64,000 bases of DNA from Rhodococcus zopfii NBRC 100606 = JCM 9919. GTDB taxonomy: Bacteria > Actinomycetota > Actinomycetes > Mycobacteriales > Mycobacteriaceae. The notes under the pieces were generated by a model. The model was not told where the DNA came from and did not search any database. It worked only from the letters and a program-made list of their open reading frames with translations. Location: the NCBI RefSeq assembly GCF_001895025.1, contig NZ_BCXI01000028.1, forward strand, positions 1 to 64,000, written 5' to 3'. Shown here piece by piece: positions 27,912 to 37,079 of this stretch. Each line of letters begins with the position of its first letter. Position 1 is the stretch's first letter. The position numbers were made by a program, and so were the translations under genes.

Positions 27912-29146
27912 GCGGGCACGAGGACCAGGCCGCGACCCGCCTGCGACTCTTCGTCGGCAAGGGCGGCGCCGGTACGAGCACGGTCGCCGCCGCCACCGCG
28001 GTCGGGGCCGCGAGCCCACAGCACCCGGTGCTGCTGGTGTCGTTGGACCAGGCGCCGTCGCTCGCGGACGTGTTCGGCCTCGAACGGGCGCCCGGTGTGG
28101 TCAGGCCCGTCGCCGACGGTCTCGAGGTCCTCGAGATCGACTCGCTCGCCCTGCTCGAACAGCGTTTCGGGGCATTGGCGGCGCTGCTCGCCGCCGCCGG
28201 CAGCGGACACGAACACCCCGAGGGGTTCGCGTTGCCCGCGCCGGAGGAGATCACCGGAGTGCCCGGCGTCCAGGAGGTTCTCGCTCTCCACGAGATCGCT
28301 CGGCTGACCGCGGACGACCACCGCCGCACGATCGTCGTCGACTGTCCGTCGGCCGCCGCCGCGTTCGGCACACTGGCCGCTCCCCGGATGGCCGCCGACT
28401 ACGTCGAACGGATCTGGCCGCAGCACAGCAGAATCGAGGCCGCCACCGGCCCGGACCTGCGGCTGGGATTGGTCGTCGCGCTGTTCGACCGCGTGCTGGA
28501 CCGGATCGGGGAGATCCGGGATCTGCTTGCCGATCGGACGTGCACGTCGGTGACCCTCGTCGGAACCGCAGACCGGGTCGGCGCGGCCGAGCTGCGTCGG
28601 CTCCGGTCGTGGACGGCACTGTCCGGACTGCGCCTCGACAGCGTGATCGTCAACGGTCTCGTCCCCGACTTCGGTGCCGGCACCGGAGCCGCCGCGGACT
28701 GGCTCGACGCGCAGCGCAGCGCGCAGCGGGCGGTCCTCGACGAGATCGTCTCCGCCGTCGGCGACGTGCCGGTCCTCGAATGTGAGCAGCAGGCCGCGGA
28801 ACCGGTAGGGTTGGCGTCTCTCGGGGAGCTCGCGCAGGCACTGTACCGGGACGACCGGAATCTTCGGGGGGCGCCGGCCGGCGACACGAGCCCGGTGCGA
28901 GTGCAGCACGAATCGGGGACGGGGGTGGATTCGGTGTACACGATGCGGATGCATCTTCCGCTGGCAGATCCGGCAACTTTGACCTTGGGACGGGTCGACG
29001 ACGACCTCATCGTCGGAGCCGACGGGATCCGCCGCCGCGTCCGGCTCGCCTCGGGCCTGCGGCGGTGCACGGTCTCCGGCGCCGAGTTCGACGGCGGGGA
29101 CCTTCTCGTGCGGTTCGTCCCGGATCCGGCGGTGTGGCCGCAGTGA
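27908..29146 (+). CDS. ArsA/Get3-like P-loop protein with probable CTG start (Rv2184c-type)
   Basis: About 412 aa. The reading frame is open from 27731, but between there and 28028 it has no ATG, GTG or TTG codon. A start at GTG 28028 would remove the nucleotide-binding loop. The best start is CTG 27908, which overlaps the preceding stop as CTGA, exactly where an ATGA or GTGA would be expected; CTG 27941 is second choice. The N-terminus LRLFVGKGGAGTSTVAAATA resembles ArsA/MinD-type ATPases and keeps the first (signature) lysine, but the usual P-loop lysine is threonine. LLVSLDQAPSLADVFG fits the switch region. The C-terminal 80 residues resemble the alpha-crystallin-like tail of ArsA homologues. 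Confidence 0.82.
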   Translation: MSGHEDQAATRLRLFVGKGGAGTSTVAAATAVGAASPQHPVLLVSLDQAPSLADVFGLERAPGVVRPVADGLEVLEIDSLALLEQRFGALAALLAAAGSGHEHPEGFALPAPEEITGVPGVQEVLALHEIARLTADDHRRTIVVDCPSAAAAFGTLAAPRMAADYVERIWPQHSRIEAATGPDLRLGLVVALFDRVLDRIGEIRDLLADRTCTSVTLVGTADRVGAAELRRLRSWTALSGLRLDSVIVNGLVPDFGAGTGAAADWLDAQRSAQRAVLDEIVSAVGDVPVLECEQQAAEPVGLASLGELAQALYRDDRNLRGAPAGDTSPVRVQHESGTGVDSVYTMRMHLPLADPATLTLGRVDDDLIVGADGIRRRVRLASGLRRCTVSGAEFDGGDLLVRFVPDPAVWPQ

Positions 29147-29583
29147 GCTCCGAACACGACGCCCTCGTCGGCGAGCTGCGACTGCTCGCCGAGGCCGTCC
29201 TCGACCGCGTCGACCGTGTCGTCCAGCAGTACGCGGCTGCTCAGCAAGCCGGGGCTGCACAAGATCCCCAGCCGACGGACACCGGTGCGGCCGGCGCCGA
29301 TGCTCCCGGCGCCGATGCTCCCGGAGCGGGGGCGCCCGCGCCGTCCGGTGGGTGCGACTGGTGCCCGGTCTGCGCGATCGCGGCGCTGGTGCGCGGCGAA
29401 TCACACGAGCTGCTCACCCGGCTCGCCACCCAGGTCGCCGCGATCATCGCGCTGATCCGCGAACTGCTCGCCCGCTACCTCCCGGCACCGGCCGACCCCG
29501 GCGGACCGGAGTCGACTCCGCCGTCCGAACCGGCCGACCGGGGCGGCGGCTTCGTGTCCATCCCGGTCACGATCCGGCCCTGA
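29143..29583 (+). CDS. Small CxxC-containing protein (Rv2183c-type)
   Basis: A 146-aa protein of unknown function. The N-terminal helix (HDALVGELRLLAEAVLDRVD) is followed by an Ala/Gln/Pro-rich stretch with a tandem GADAP repeat (about 50-65), a cysteine motif CDWCPVC (about 72-78) that could bind metal, a second helix (HELLTRLATQVAAIIALIRE), and a Pro/Asp-rich tail. GTG 29143 overlaps the stop of the ArsA-like gene (GTGA), so the two are coupled. Conservation of this pair in mycobacteria suggests a joint function, so far unnamed. Confidence 0.82.
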   Translation: MSSEHDALVGELRLLAEAVLDRVDRVVQQYAAAQQAGAAQDPQPTDTGAAGADAPGADAPGAGAPAPSGGCDWCPVCAIAALVRGESHELLTRLATQVAAIIALIRELLARYLPAPADPGGPESTPPSEPADRGGGFVSIPVTIRP

Positions 29584-29598
29584 TCCGTAGGGGAATCG

Positions 29599-30579
29599 AT
29601 GGCAGCACCGGACCGGCTGACGATCGGTATCGATGTCGGCGGCACCAGCATCCGCGCCGCGGTCGTGGACGGCTCGGGAACGATCGTCGACTCGGTGCGC
29701 GCGGCGACCCCGGCGTCGGCGGACGTGCTCGAGGATGCGCTCGCGGACGTGGTCCGCTACCTGTCCGACCGCAACGACGTTGCGGCGGTCGGGCTCGCCG
29801 TGGCCGGATTCCTCGCCGTCGACCGCCGGACCGTGCTGTTCGCCCCCCATCTGGCCTGGGTGGACGCACCGGTCGCGCAGCGGCTCGCCGACCGTTTCGC
29901 GATGCCCGTCGTCCTCGAGCACGACGCGAACGCCGCGGCGTGGGCCGAGTTCCGATTCGGTGCCGCCGCCGGTGGGCACGTCGTGGTCCTCGTTGCGATC
30001 GGCACCGGCATCGGTGCGGCGCTGCTCCTCGACGGCCGCATCTACCGCGGCGCGCACGGCGTCGCCCCGGAGCTCGGGCACCTGCAGGTGGTTCCGGACG
30101 GCCGGACCTGCGCGTGCGGCAAACGCGGATGCTGGGAGCGGTACTGCAGCGGCACGGCACTCGTGGACACCGCCGTCGACCTGCTGCCGACGATCCGCGG
30201 TCGTTCCCTGCTCGCCCGCGAGGCCGCCGCCGATCCCGGTGCGCTGACCGGGCGCCGGATCGCCGGCGCTGCCCAGGACGGCGATGCGCTCGCTGTCGCC
30301 GCGATGGCCGAGTTCTCCCGCTGGCTCGGTATCGGACTGGCGGCCGTCGCGGACATCTACGACCCCGAGCTCGTCGTCGTCGCCGGGGGCGTGTCCGGTT
30401 CGGCATCCCTGTTCCTCGACGACGCCCGCGATCACTACGCCACCACCCTCACCGGTGCCGGGCACCGCCCGCTCGCGCGGATCCGTGCCGCGCACCTGGG
30501 GGATGCGGCCGGGTTGATCGGGGCAGCGGATCTCGCCCGCGGCCCGGCCCACGCCGGCAGGATCGGGCCGTCCGACTGA
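29599..30579 (+). CDS. ROK-family sugar kinase (probable glucokinase)
   Basis: A 326-aa ROK kinase. It shows the phosphate-binding N-terminus GIDVGGTSIRAAVVD, the catalytic Asp region EHDANAAAWAE (about 110), GIGAALLLDGRIYRGAHGVAPELGH with the ROK glutamate and histidine (core GAHGVAPELGH), and the zinc cluster CACGKRGCWE (about 172-181). Glucose is the likeliest substrate; N-acetylhexosamines are the alternative. AGGGGA precedes ATG 29599, and the gene follows the CxxC protein by 15 bp in the same direction. I do not recall a ROK gene here in M. tuberculosis, so this may be a lineage insertion. Confidence 0.88.
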   Translation: MAAPDRLTIGIDVGGTSIRAAVVDGSGTIVDSVRAATPASADVLEDALADVVRYLSDRNDVAAVGLAVAGFLAVDRRTVLFAPHLAWVDAPVAQRLADRFAMPVVLEHDANAAAWAEFRFGAAAGGHVVVLVAIGTGIGAALLLDGRIYRGAHGVAPELGHLQVVPDGRTCACGKRGCWERYCSGTALVDTAVDLLPTIRGRSLLAREAAADPGALTGRRIAGAAQDGDALAVAAMAEFSRWLGIGLAAVADIYDPELVVVAGGVSGSASLFLDDARDHYATTLTGAGHRPLARIRAAHLGDAAGLIGAADLARGPAHAGRIGPSD

Positions 30580-30653
30580 GATGCTGGTCACGTCCATCGG
30601 TGTGACCTCGCGTGTGTGACGGTCACGGTGTGCACGTCGACACCCCGTGCACG

Positions 30654-30659
30654 TAGAGT
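30654..30659 (+). promoter_or_regulatory. Putative -10 hexamer for the acyltransferase gene
   Basis: TAGAGT about 50 bp before the acyltransferase start, giving a short leader with a good ribosome binding site. Just upstream are a palindrome GTGACGGTCAC (30616-30626) and an inverted pair GTGCACG (30630-30636) and CGTGCAC (30646-30652), possible operator sites. Confidence 0.4.
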
Positions 30660-30709
30660 CGATCGACGAGCGCGTCGTGGTGGTGCGGGCGGGACAAGGA
30701 AGGGATGCC

Positions 30710-31513
30710 ATGTGGTACTGGCTGTTCAAGTACGTTCTGCTGGGGCCGCTGCTGTATCTCATGGGGCGCCCGAAAATCGAAGGCGGAGAGAATATTCCGT
30801 CGAACGGACCGGCGATCCTCGCGAGTAACCATCAGGCCGTGCTCGATTCGTTCTTCCTGCCGCTGATGGTGCGCCGCCGCATCACGTTCCTTGCGAAGAG
30901 CGAGTACTTCACCGGGACCGGCCTCAAGGGCGGATTTCAGCGCTGGTTCTTCTCCTCCGTCGGCCAGGTACCCATCGACCGCACCGGCGCCGACGCCGCG
31001 CAGGACGCGCTCAACGCCGGTGTGCGCGTGCTCGACCAGGGCAAGCTGCTCGGTATCTACCCCGAGGGCACCCGCTCACCCGACGGACGGCTCTACAAGG
31101 GCAAGACCGGCATGGCGCGCCTGGCCCTGGAAACCGGTGTGAAGGTCATCCCCGTCGCGATGGTCGGCACCGACAAGATGAATCCGATCGGCTCGAAGAT
31201 GTGGCGGCCGGCGAAGATCACCGTGCGGATCGGAGAGCCGATCGACTTCTCCCGCTTCGAAGGCATGGGCGGCAACCGCTTCGTCGAACGTACCGTCACC
31301 GACGAGGTGATGTACGCGCTGATGCAACTGTCCGGCCAGGAGTATGTCGACATCTACGCCGCAACTGTGAAGAACGCCGCGCCGACGAAGACGGCAGCGA
31401 CACCGAAGAACGCAGGGGCACCGAAGAATGCAGGGGAGGGGGACGCCGGTTCCGCGTCGAAGGCGCCGACCACTCCCGACGCCGACCGCCTCCCCGACAC
31501 CCAGGCGGGCTGA
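30710..31513 (+). CDS. 1-acyl-sn-glycerol-3-phosphate acyltransferase family protein
   Basis: PlsC-type acyltransferase of 267 aa matching Rv2182c, thought to acylate lysophosphatidic acid or a PIM/glycolipid precursor at the membrane. It has an N-terminal hydrophobic segment (WYWLFKYVLLGPLLYLMG), the catalytic NHQAVLDS (H-x4-D, about 41-48), the glycerol-phosphate block YPEGTRSPDG (about 117), and a third motif near VIPVAMVG. The last 40 residues are a low-complexity Ala/Lys/Pro/Thr tail with a repeated PKNAG unit. ATG 30710 follows AAGGAAGGGA. Confidence 0.92.
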   Translation: MWYWLFKYVLLGPLLYLMGRPKIEGGENIPSNGPAILASNHQAVLDSFFLPLMVRRRITFLAKSEYFTGTGLKGGFQRWFFSSVGQVPIDRTGADAAQDALNAGVRVLDQGKLLGIYPEGTRSPDGRLYKGKTGMARLALETGVKVIPVAMVGTDKMNPIGSKMWRPAKITVRIGEPIDFSRFEGMGGNRFVERTVTDEVMYALMQLSGQEYVDIYAATVKNAAPTKTAATPKNAGAPKNAGEGDAGSASKAPTTPDADRLPDTQAG

Positions 31514-31582
31514 AACCGGCGCCGGGCGCCGGACCCGATGCGGATCATTGCCGCCCGAACCCATCGGGCATAATGTCCGCAC

Positions 31583-32074
31583 GTGCGTTACTTCTACGAC
31601 TGCGAGTTCATCGAGGATGGTCGGACCATCGAGCTCGTGTCGATCGGTGTTGCCTGTGAAGACGGCCGTGAGTTCTACGCGGTGTCCAACGAGTTCGATC
31701 CCGAACGGGCCGGACCCTGGGTGCGGCGCAACGTGCTGCCGAAACTTCCCCCCGACGCGCACCCCGCGTGGAAGCCGCGGTCCAGGATCCGCGACGACCT
31801 GCTCGCGTTCCTGATTCCCCGGCCCGGCATCCAACCCGAACTGTGGGCCTGGATCGGCGCCTACGACCACGTCGTCCTTGCACAGTTGTGGGGCACCATG
31901 CCCGAGCTGCCCGACGCTCTGCCGCGATTCACCCGGGAACTGCGCCAGCACTGGGAGCAGCACGGACGTCCGCTCCTGCCGCCGGTGCCCGACGACAATC
32001 ACGACGCGCTCGCCGACGCCCGCCACAACCTCGCGAAGTTCGAGGCGATCGAAGCAGCCCGACGCACCCGGTGA
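31583..32074 (+). CDS. 3'-5' exoribonuclease, RNase AS type
   Basis: DEDD-fold RNase of 163 aa closely resembling Rv2179c (polyadenylate-specific RNase AS). D6 and E8 in YFYDCEF are the first metal ligands, an Asp in WIGAYDHVVLAQ the third, and NHDALADARHN supplies the last His/Asp pair. It is expected to trim adenylate-rich RNA 3' ends. TAATGT (31571-31576) lies 6 nt before GTG 31583, suggesting a leaderless mRNA. Confidence 0.93.
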   Translation: MRYFYDCEFIEDGRTIELVSIGVACEDGREFYAVSNEFDPERAGPWVRRNVLPKLPPDAHPAWKPRSRIRDDLLAFLIPRPGIQPELWAWIGAYDHVVLAQLWGTMPELPDALPRFTRELRQHWEQHGRPLLPPVPDDNHDALADARHNLAKFEAIEAARRTR

Positions 32075-32099
32075 ACCCGCCGGTTTCGGGGGTGCGTGA

Positions 32100-33518
<1,419 letters not shown>

Positions 33519-33584
33519 CCCGAGCCGTCGACGACCCGGCCCCGGCGCGCGCCGGGGCCGGTCTCGTCTCAGGGAGGTTCGCGA

Positions 33585-35582
33585 TCAGGGAAGGGCGGTC
33601 AACGTGACGGTGCCGCCGGGCTCCACCCGATCACCGGCGCCGGGGCTCTGACCGATCACCACCGACCGGTCCGTGTCCGCGACCTGACGTACCTCGACCG
33701 CGAGGCCGAGCCGCTCCAGTTCCTTGCGGGCCGCCGGCACCGAACGTCCCAACAGCGACGGAACCTTGACGGCGTTCGACACGAGCAGCGTGACGCTGCT
33801 GCCCGCACCGACCTCGGTGCCGGTTGCGGGATCCGTGCCCGAGACCCGGCCGGCGTCGACGTTCGGGTCGAACACCTCCCTGGTGTCGACCACGGCCAAA
33901 CCGGCGTCCTCGAGCTGGGACCGGGCGGCATCGGGCTTCTTGCCCGCGACGTCGGGCATCTCGATCGGGGCGGCGCCCTTGCTGATGATCACCTTCACCG
34001 CCGAACCGACCGCCAGTTCCGTGCCCGGACCCGGATCCAGCGCGGCGACCCCGCCCTCGGGAACCGTGCTGCTGAAGGCTGTGCCGCCGTCGACCGGTTC
34101 GAACGTGCGCCGGCGGAGCTCGTCCTCGACGGTCGCCCGGTCGCCCCCGCCGGGCAGTTTGGGCACCGTCGGCCGGCCCAGCGAGACCAGCAGCGCGACC
34201 GTCTCACCGTCGCCGACTCGTTCCCCGGCGGCCGGGTCGGTTCCGAGCACGGCGTCGACGGGGGCGTCGTCGGAGTACTCCCCGCGAATTTCGTTCGGTA
34301 CCCCTGCGGCCTCCAGTGCGGACACGGCGGCCGCCCGATCCAGTCCCGTGATCGTGGGCACCGTGGCCAGCCGCCCCGCCCCGAGCCACCATCCGCCGTA
34401 GCCGAGGAACAGCGCGACGACCAGGATCGCGATGATCCAGCCGAGCGTCCTGCGCCGCTGCGCGCGCCGTTCGAGCGCGTAGTCGGGCCTTGCCGCCGGT
34501 GCCGGTGCGAACTCCCGCGGCTGTTGCTGGGTGACGACCCGCGTGTGTCGTGTCGTCACCGGTGCGGCCGGTCCGGCGGTGGGCGGGGCGGGGGGAATCA
34601 CCGTGGTGGGCGGTGCATCCGAGGGAACGAAGGTCGTGACCGCCGCCGAGGACGACGGCGCCGCCCCCACCTCGGCGGGTTGCGCCGGAGCGGCGGCCGC
34701 GGCTCCGGCGACGACCGCGGCGGAGCCACGGCGCGGCGCGGGCACCCGGTAGCGGGGCAGCTCCAGCGTGTCGCACACCCCGGTCAGCGCCGAGGCCATC
34801 GCTCCGGCGTCGTCGAAGCGTTGACCGGGTTCGCGTTCGGTGGCGTGCCGGACCAGCTCGTCGAATTCCGGGGGCACCCCGTCGATGCAGGACCCCGGAT
34901 CGGGAACGTCCTTCTCGACCCGCTGGTAGGCGACCGACAGTGAGGTGTCGCCGGTGAACGGCGTGCGTCCGGTGAGCATCTCGAACAGCACGACGCCCGC
35001 CGAGTACACGTCGCTGCGTGCGTCGGCGTTCCCGACCGTCACCTGCTCCGGCGACAGATACGCGGCGGTGCCGAGGATTACGCTGCGGGACGTCGTGGTC
35101 GCGGCGGCGACGGCACGCACCAGCCCGAAATCGGCGATCTTCACCTCACCGCCGTCGGAGATGAGGATGTTCTCCGGTTTGACGTCGCGGTGCACGAGAC
35201 CCGCGCGGTGCGCGACGGCGAGGGCCCCGAGGACCGGCGCCGCGACCGCGGCGGCGGCGTGCGGGGGCATCGGACCACGTTCGCGCAGCAATTCGCGCAG
35301 GGTGCCCCCCTCCACGAGCTCCATCACGAGGAACGCGTGCTCCCCGTCGTGCCCCTGGTCGTACACGGCGACAAGCCCGGGATGGTTCAGCTTCGCGACC
35401 GCCCGCGCCTCGAACTCGAATCGGGTGCGGAACTGGGGATCGGCAGCGAGCTGCGGATCCATCACCTTCACCGCGACCGGCCGGTCGAGCCGCATGTCGG
35501 TTCCCCGGTACACCGTCGACATTCCGCCCCGGGCGATGGGCGCTTCGATCCGGTAGCGCCCATCGAGCACGATGCCGACCAT
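33585..35582 (-). CDS. pknL: Transmembrane Ser/Thr protein kinase PknL with PASTA domains
   Basis: Membrane receptor kinase of 665 aa. The N-terminal Hanks-type kinase has ATP lysine K39, catalytic HRDVKPEN (D133) and DFG (D151), very similar to M. tuberculosis PknL. A Pro/Ala/Thr-rich juxtamembrane linker (about 285-390) follows, then one helix (about 393-417) and an extracellular part of about four PASTA repeats (about 420-665), which bind wall fragments or lipid II in related kinases. GGAGG seven bases before ATG 35582 fixes the start; the frame extends upstream without support. It faces the wHTH gene equivalent to Rv2175c, a known PknL substrate. Confidence 0.93.
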   Translation of the reverse strand: MVGIVLDGRYRIEAPIARGGMSTVYRGTDMRLDRPVAVKVMDPQLAADPQFRTRFEFEARAVAKLNHPGLVAVYDQGHDGEHAFLVMELVEGGTLRELLRERGPMPPHAAAAVAAPVLGALAVAHRAGLVHRDVKPENILISDGGEVKIADFGLVRAVAAATTTSRSVILGTAAYLSPEQVTVGNADARSDVYSAGVVLFEMLTGRTPFTGDTSLSVAYQRVEKDVPDPGSCIDGVPPEFDELVRHATEREPGQRFDDAGAMASALTGVCDTLELPRYRVPAPRRGSAAVVAGAAAAAPAQPAEVGAAPSSSAAVTTFVPSDAPPTTVIPPAPPTAGPAAPVTTRHTRVVTQQQPREFAPAPAARPDYALERRAQRRRTLGWIIAILVVALFLGYGGWWLGAGRLATVPTITGLDRAAAVSALEAAGVPNEIRGEYSDDAPVDAVLGTDPAAGERVGDGETVALLVSLGRPTVPKLPGGGDRATVEDELRRRTFEPVDGGTAFSSTVPEGGVAALDPGPGTELAVGSAVKVIISKGAAPIEMPDVAGKKPDAARSQLEDAGLAVVDTREVFDPNVDAGRVSGTDPATGTEVGAGSSVTLLVSNAVKVPSLLGRSVPAARKELERLGLAVEVRQVADTDRSVVIGQSPGAGDRVEPGGTVTLTALP

Positions 35583-35752
35583 CCGGTCGCCTCCAGCGGT
35601 CACGCGGTGTACCCCCGTGTTCTGCAACGCCGCTGCGCGACGTCGGTCGGTTCCTGTGTGGGTGGGGTCGTTCACCCCAGTCGATCGTAGCCAGCGCCCC
35701 GGACGGGACGGCCCTTCGCGCACGGCGGATCGAACCCGATAACGTTACCCGG

Positions 35753-36124
35753 GTGAGTGCAATCCCGTTCTGCGACGACGTGCTGGACCCTTCGGTGCCG
35801 GTGCTGCAACTCGTCGATGTGTCGAAACAAATCGGTGTCGTCATCACCCGCGTCCACCAGATGCTGCGGGACCGCCAGCTCCTGGCGATCAAGCGCGACG
35901 GTGTGCTGGCCGTGCCGGAGGCCTTCTTCGGTGACGACGGGCAGATCCTCGAGAGCGTGCCGGGCCTGATCTCGGTGCTGCACGACGGGGGTTTCCGTGA
36001 CGACGAGATCCTGACCTGGTTGTTCCGTGAGGACGACTCGCTCGAAGGTGGCAGCCCGGCCGCGGCGCTGCACACGCATTCGGCGCGCGAGGTCGTGCGC
36101 CGAGCCCAGGCCCTGGGCTTCTGA
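35753..36124 (+). CDS. Winged helix-turn-helix DNA-binding protein (Rv2175c-type)
   Basis: A 123-aa DNA-binding protein equivalent to Rv2175c, which PknL phosphorylates near its N-terminus to weaken DNA binding. It has a short N-terminal acidic segment, a wHTH (about 20-75, LVDVSKQIGVVITRVHQMLRDRQLLAIKR-like; core ITRVHQMLRD), then a C-terminal helical part (FRDDEILTWLF). The N-terminus here has Ser2 and Ser14 but no threonine before residue 27, so the phosphosite may differ. TAACGT (35740-35745) is 7 nt before GTG 35753 (leaderless). Divergent placement from pknL supports the kinase-substrate pairing. Confidence 0.9.
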   Translation: MSAIPFCDDVLDPSVPVLQLVDVSKQIGVVITRVHQMLRDRQLLAIKRDGVLAVPEAFFGDDGQILESVPGLISVLHDGGFRDDEILTWLFREDDSLEGGSPAAALHTHSAREVVRRAQALGF

Positions 36125-36176
36125 GCGACACAGCGCTTCTCGGCGACACTCTCCGGGCGACAGCGTCCGGTGACCG

Positions 36177-37079
36177 TCAGCGGCGGGAGGCGAGCTGTGT
36201 GAGCAGCACCGCCACCCGCCGCCGGCGCGGCACGACGACCCGCCGGTCGAACACCCGGTATCCGTGGTCCTCGACCTCGTCGAGAATGCGGCCGTACAGC
36301 ACGAACGCCGCCCGGATTCCGGGTCGGACACGGTCGGGGAGCAGCGCCAGTCCCGGCTCGGCGCGCCGATAGTCGGCGCGCGCGAGCGCCACAAAATGCG
36401 CCAGCGCCCGTCGTACCCGCCGATCGGGTGTGCCGGTGCGCCGGCATTCGGCGAGCAGTTCGTCGTCCACACCGAACGCGGACCAGCCGTCGGCCGGGAG
36501 GTAGATCCGTCCGCGCGCAAGATCCTCGCCGACGTCTCGCACGAAGTTCGTCAGCTGGAACGCGGTGCCCAGCGCGGCCGCGTACGGGGCCGCCCGGTCG
36601 GGATCGTCGACGCCGAACACGGGCAGCAGCTGCAGGCCGATCACCGCTGCCGACCCGTACATGTATTCCTGCAATTCCGCCATGTCGCGGTACCGGTCGC
36701 GGAACTCCGCGGTCCCCGGGATGTCCATGCGCATCGATCGGACGAACGCGTCGAAATAGGCGAGGGGAATCCGATAGCGGCCGATGGTGTCGGCCGCTGC
36801 CCGCACCACGAGACCGACCTCGTCGGCCGGGCCGGGATCGCCGCCGAGCGCGGCGTGCAGACGCGTCCGCACCGTGTCGACCTGCCGGGAGGCCGTTTCC
36901 GGGTCGTCGACGGCGGTGACGTCGACGATGTCGTCGACGGTCCGGGCGAACCCGTAGAGGGCATGTACACCGGCGCGACGGTCCGGGGGCAGCAGACGCG
37001 AGGCCAGGTGGTAGGTGCGTCCGTGGGTGGCGGTGAGCCGCGCGCAGTAGCGGAACGCCTCGGCCAGGTCGTCAGTCAC
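36177..37079 (-). CDS. crtB: Phytoene synthase (squalene/phytoene synthase family)
   Basis: Condenses two geranylgeranyl diphosphates to phytoene, the first carotenoid step (300 aa). Both aspartate-rich motifs are visible: DDIVDV near residue 50 and NFVRDVGEDLARGRIYLP (core RDVGEDLARGR) near 185. The Tyr/Arg-rich C-terminal half fits the family. GTG 37079 lies inside the last codons of mptA (8-bp overlap), so translation is coupled to a mannosyltransferase. The desaturase crtI and the prenyl synthase idsA are upstream on the same strand. A squalene synthase role is less likely given crtI nearby. Confidence 0.9.
   Translation of the reverse strand: MTDDLAEAFRYCARLTATHGRTYHLASRLLPPDRRAGVHALYGFARTVDDIVDVTAVDDPETASRQVDTVRTRLHAALGGDPGPADEVGLVVRAAADTIGRYRIPLAYFDAFVRSMRMDIPGTAEFRDRYRDMAELQEYMYGSAAVIGLQLLPVFGVDDPDRAAPYAAALGTAFQLTNFVRDVGEDLARGRIYLPADGWSAFGVDDELLAECRRTGTPDRRVRRALAHFVALARADYRRAEPGLALLPDRVRPGIRAAFVLYGRILDEVEDHGYRVFDRRVVVPRRRRVAVLLTQLASRR

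Noticed and set aside
35583-35723. Longer N-terminus for PknL
   Set aside because: In-frame GTG codons exist, but only ATG 35582 has a good ribosome binding site (GGAGG at 7 nt), and the kinase domain starts immediately after it.
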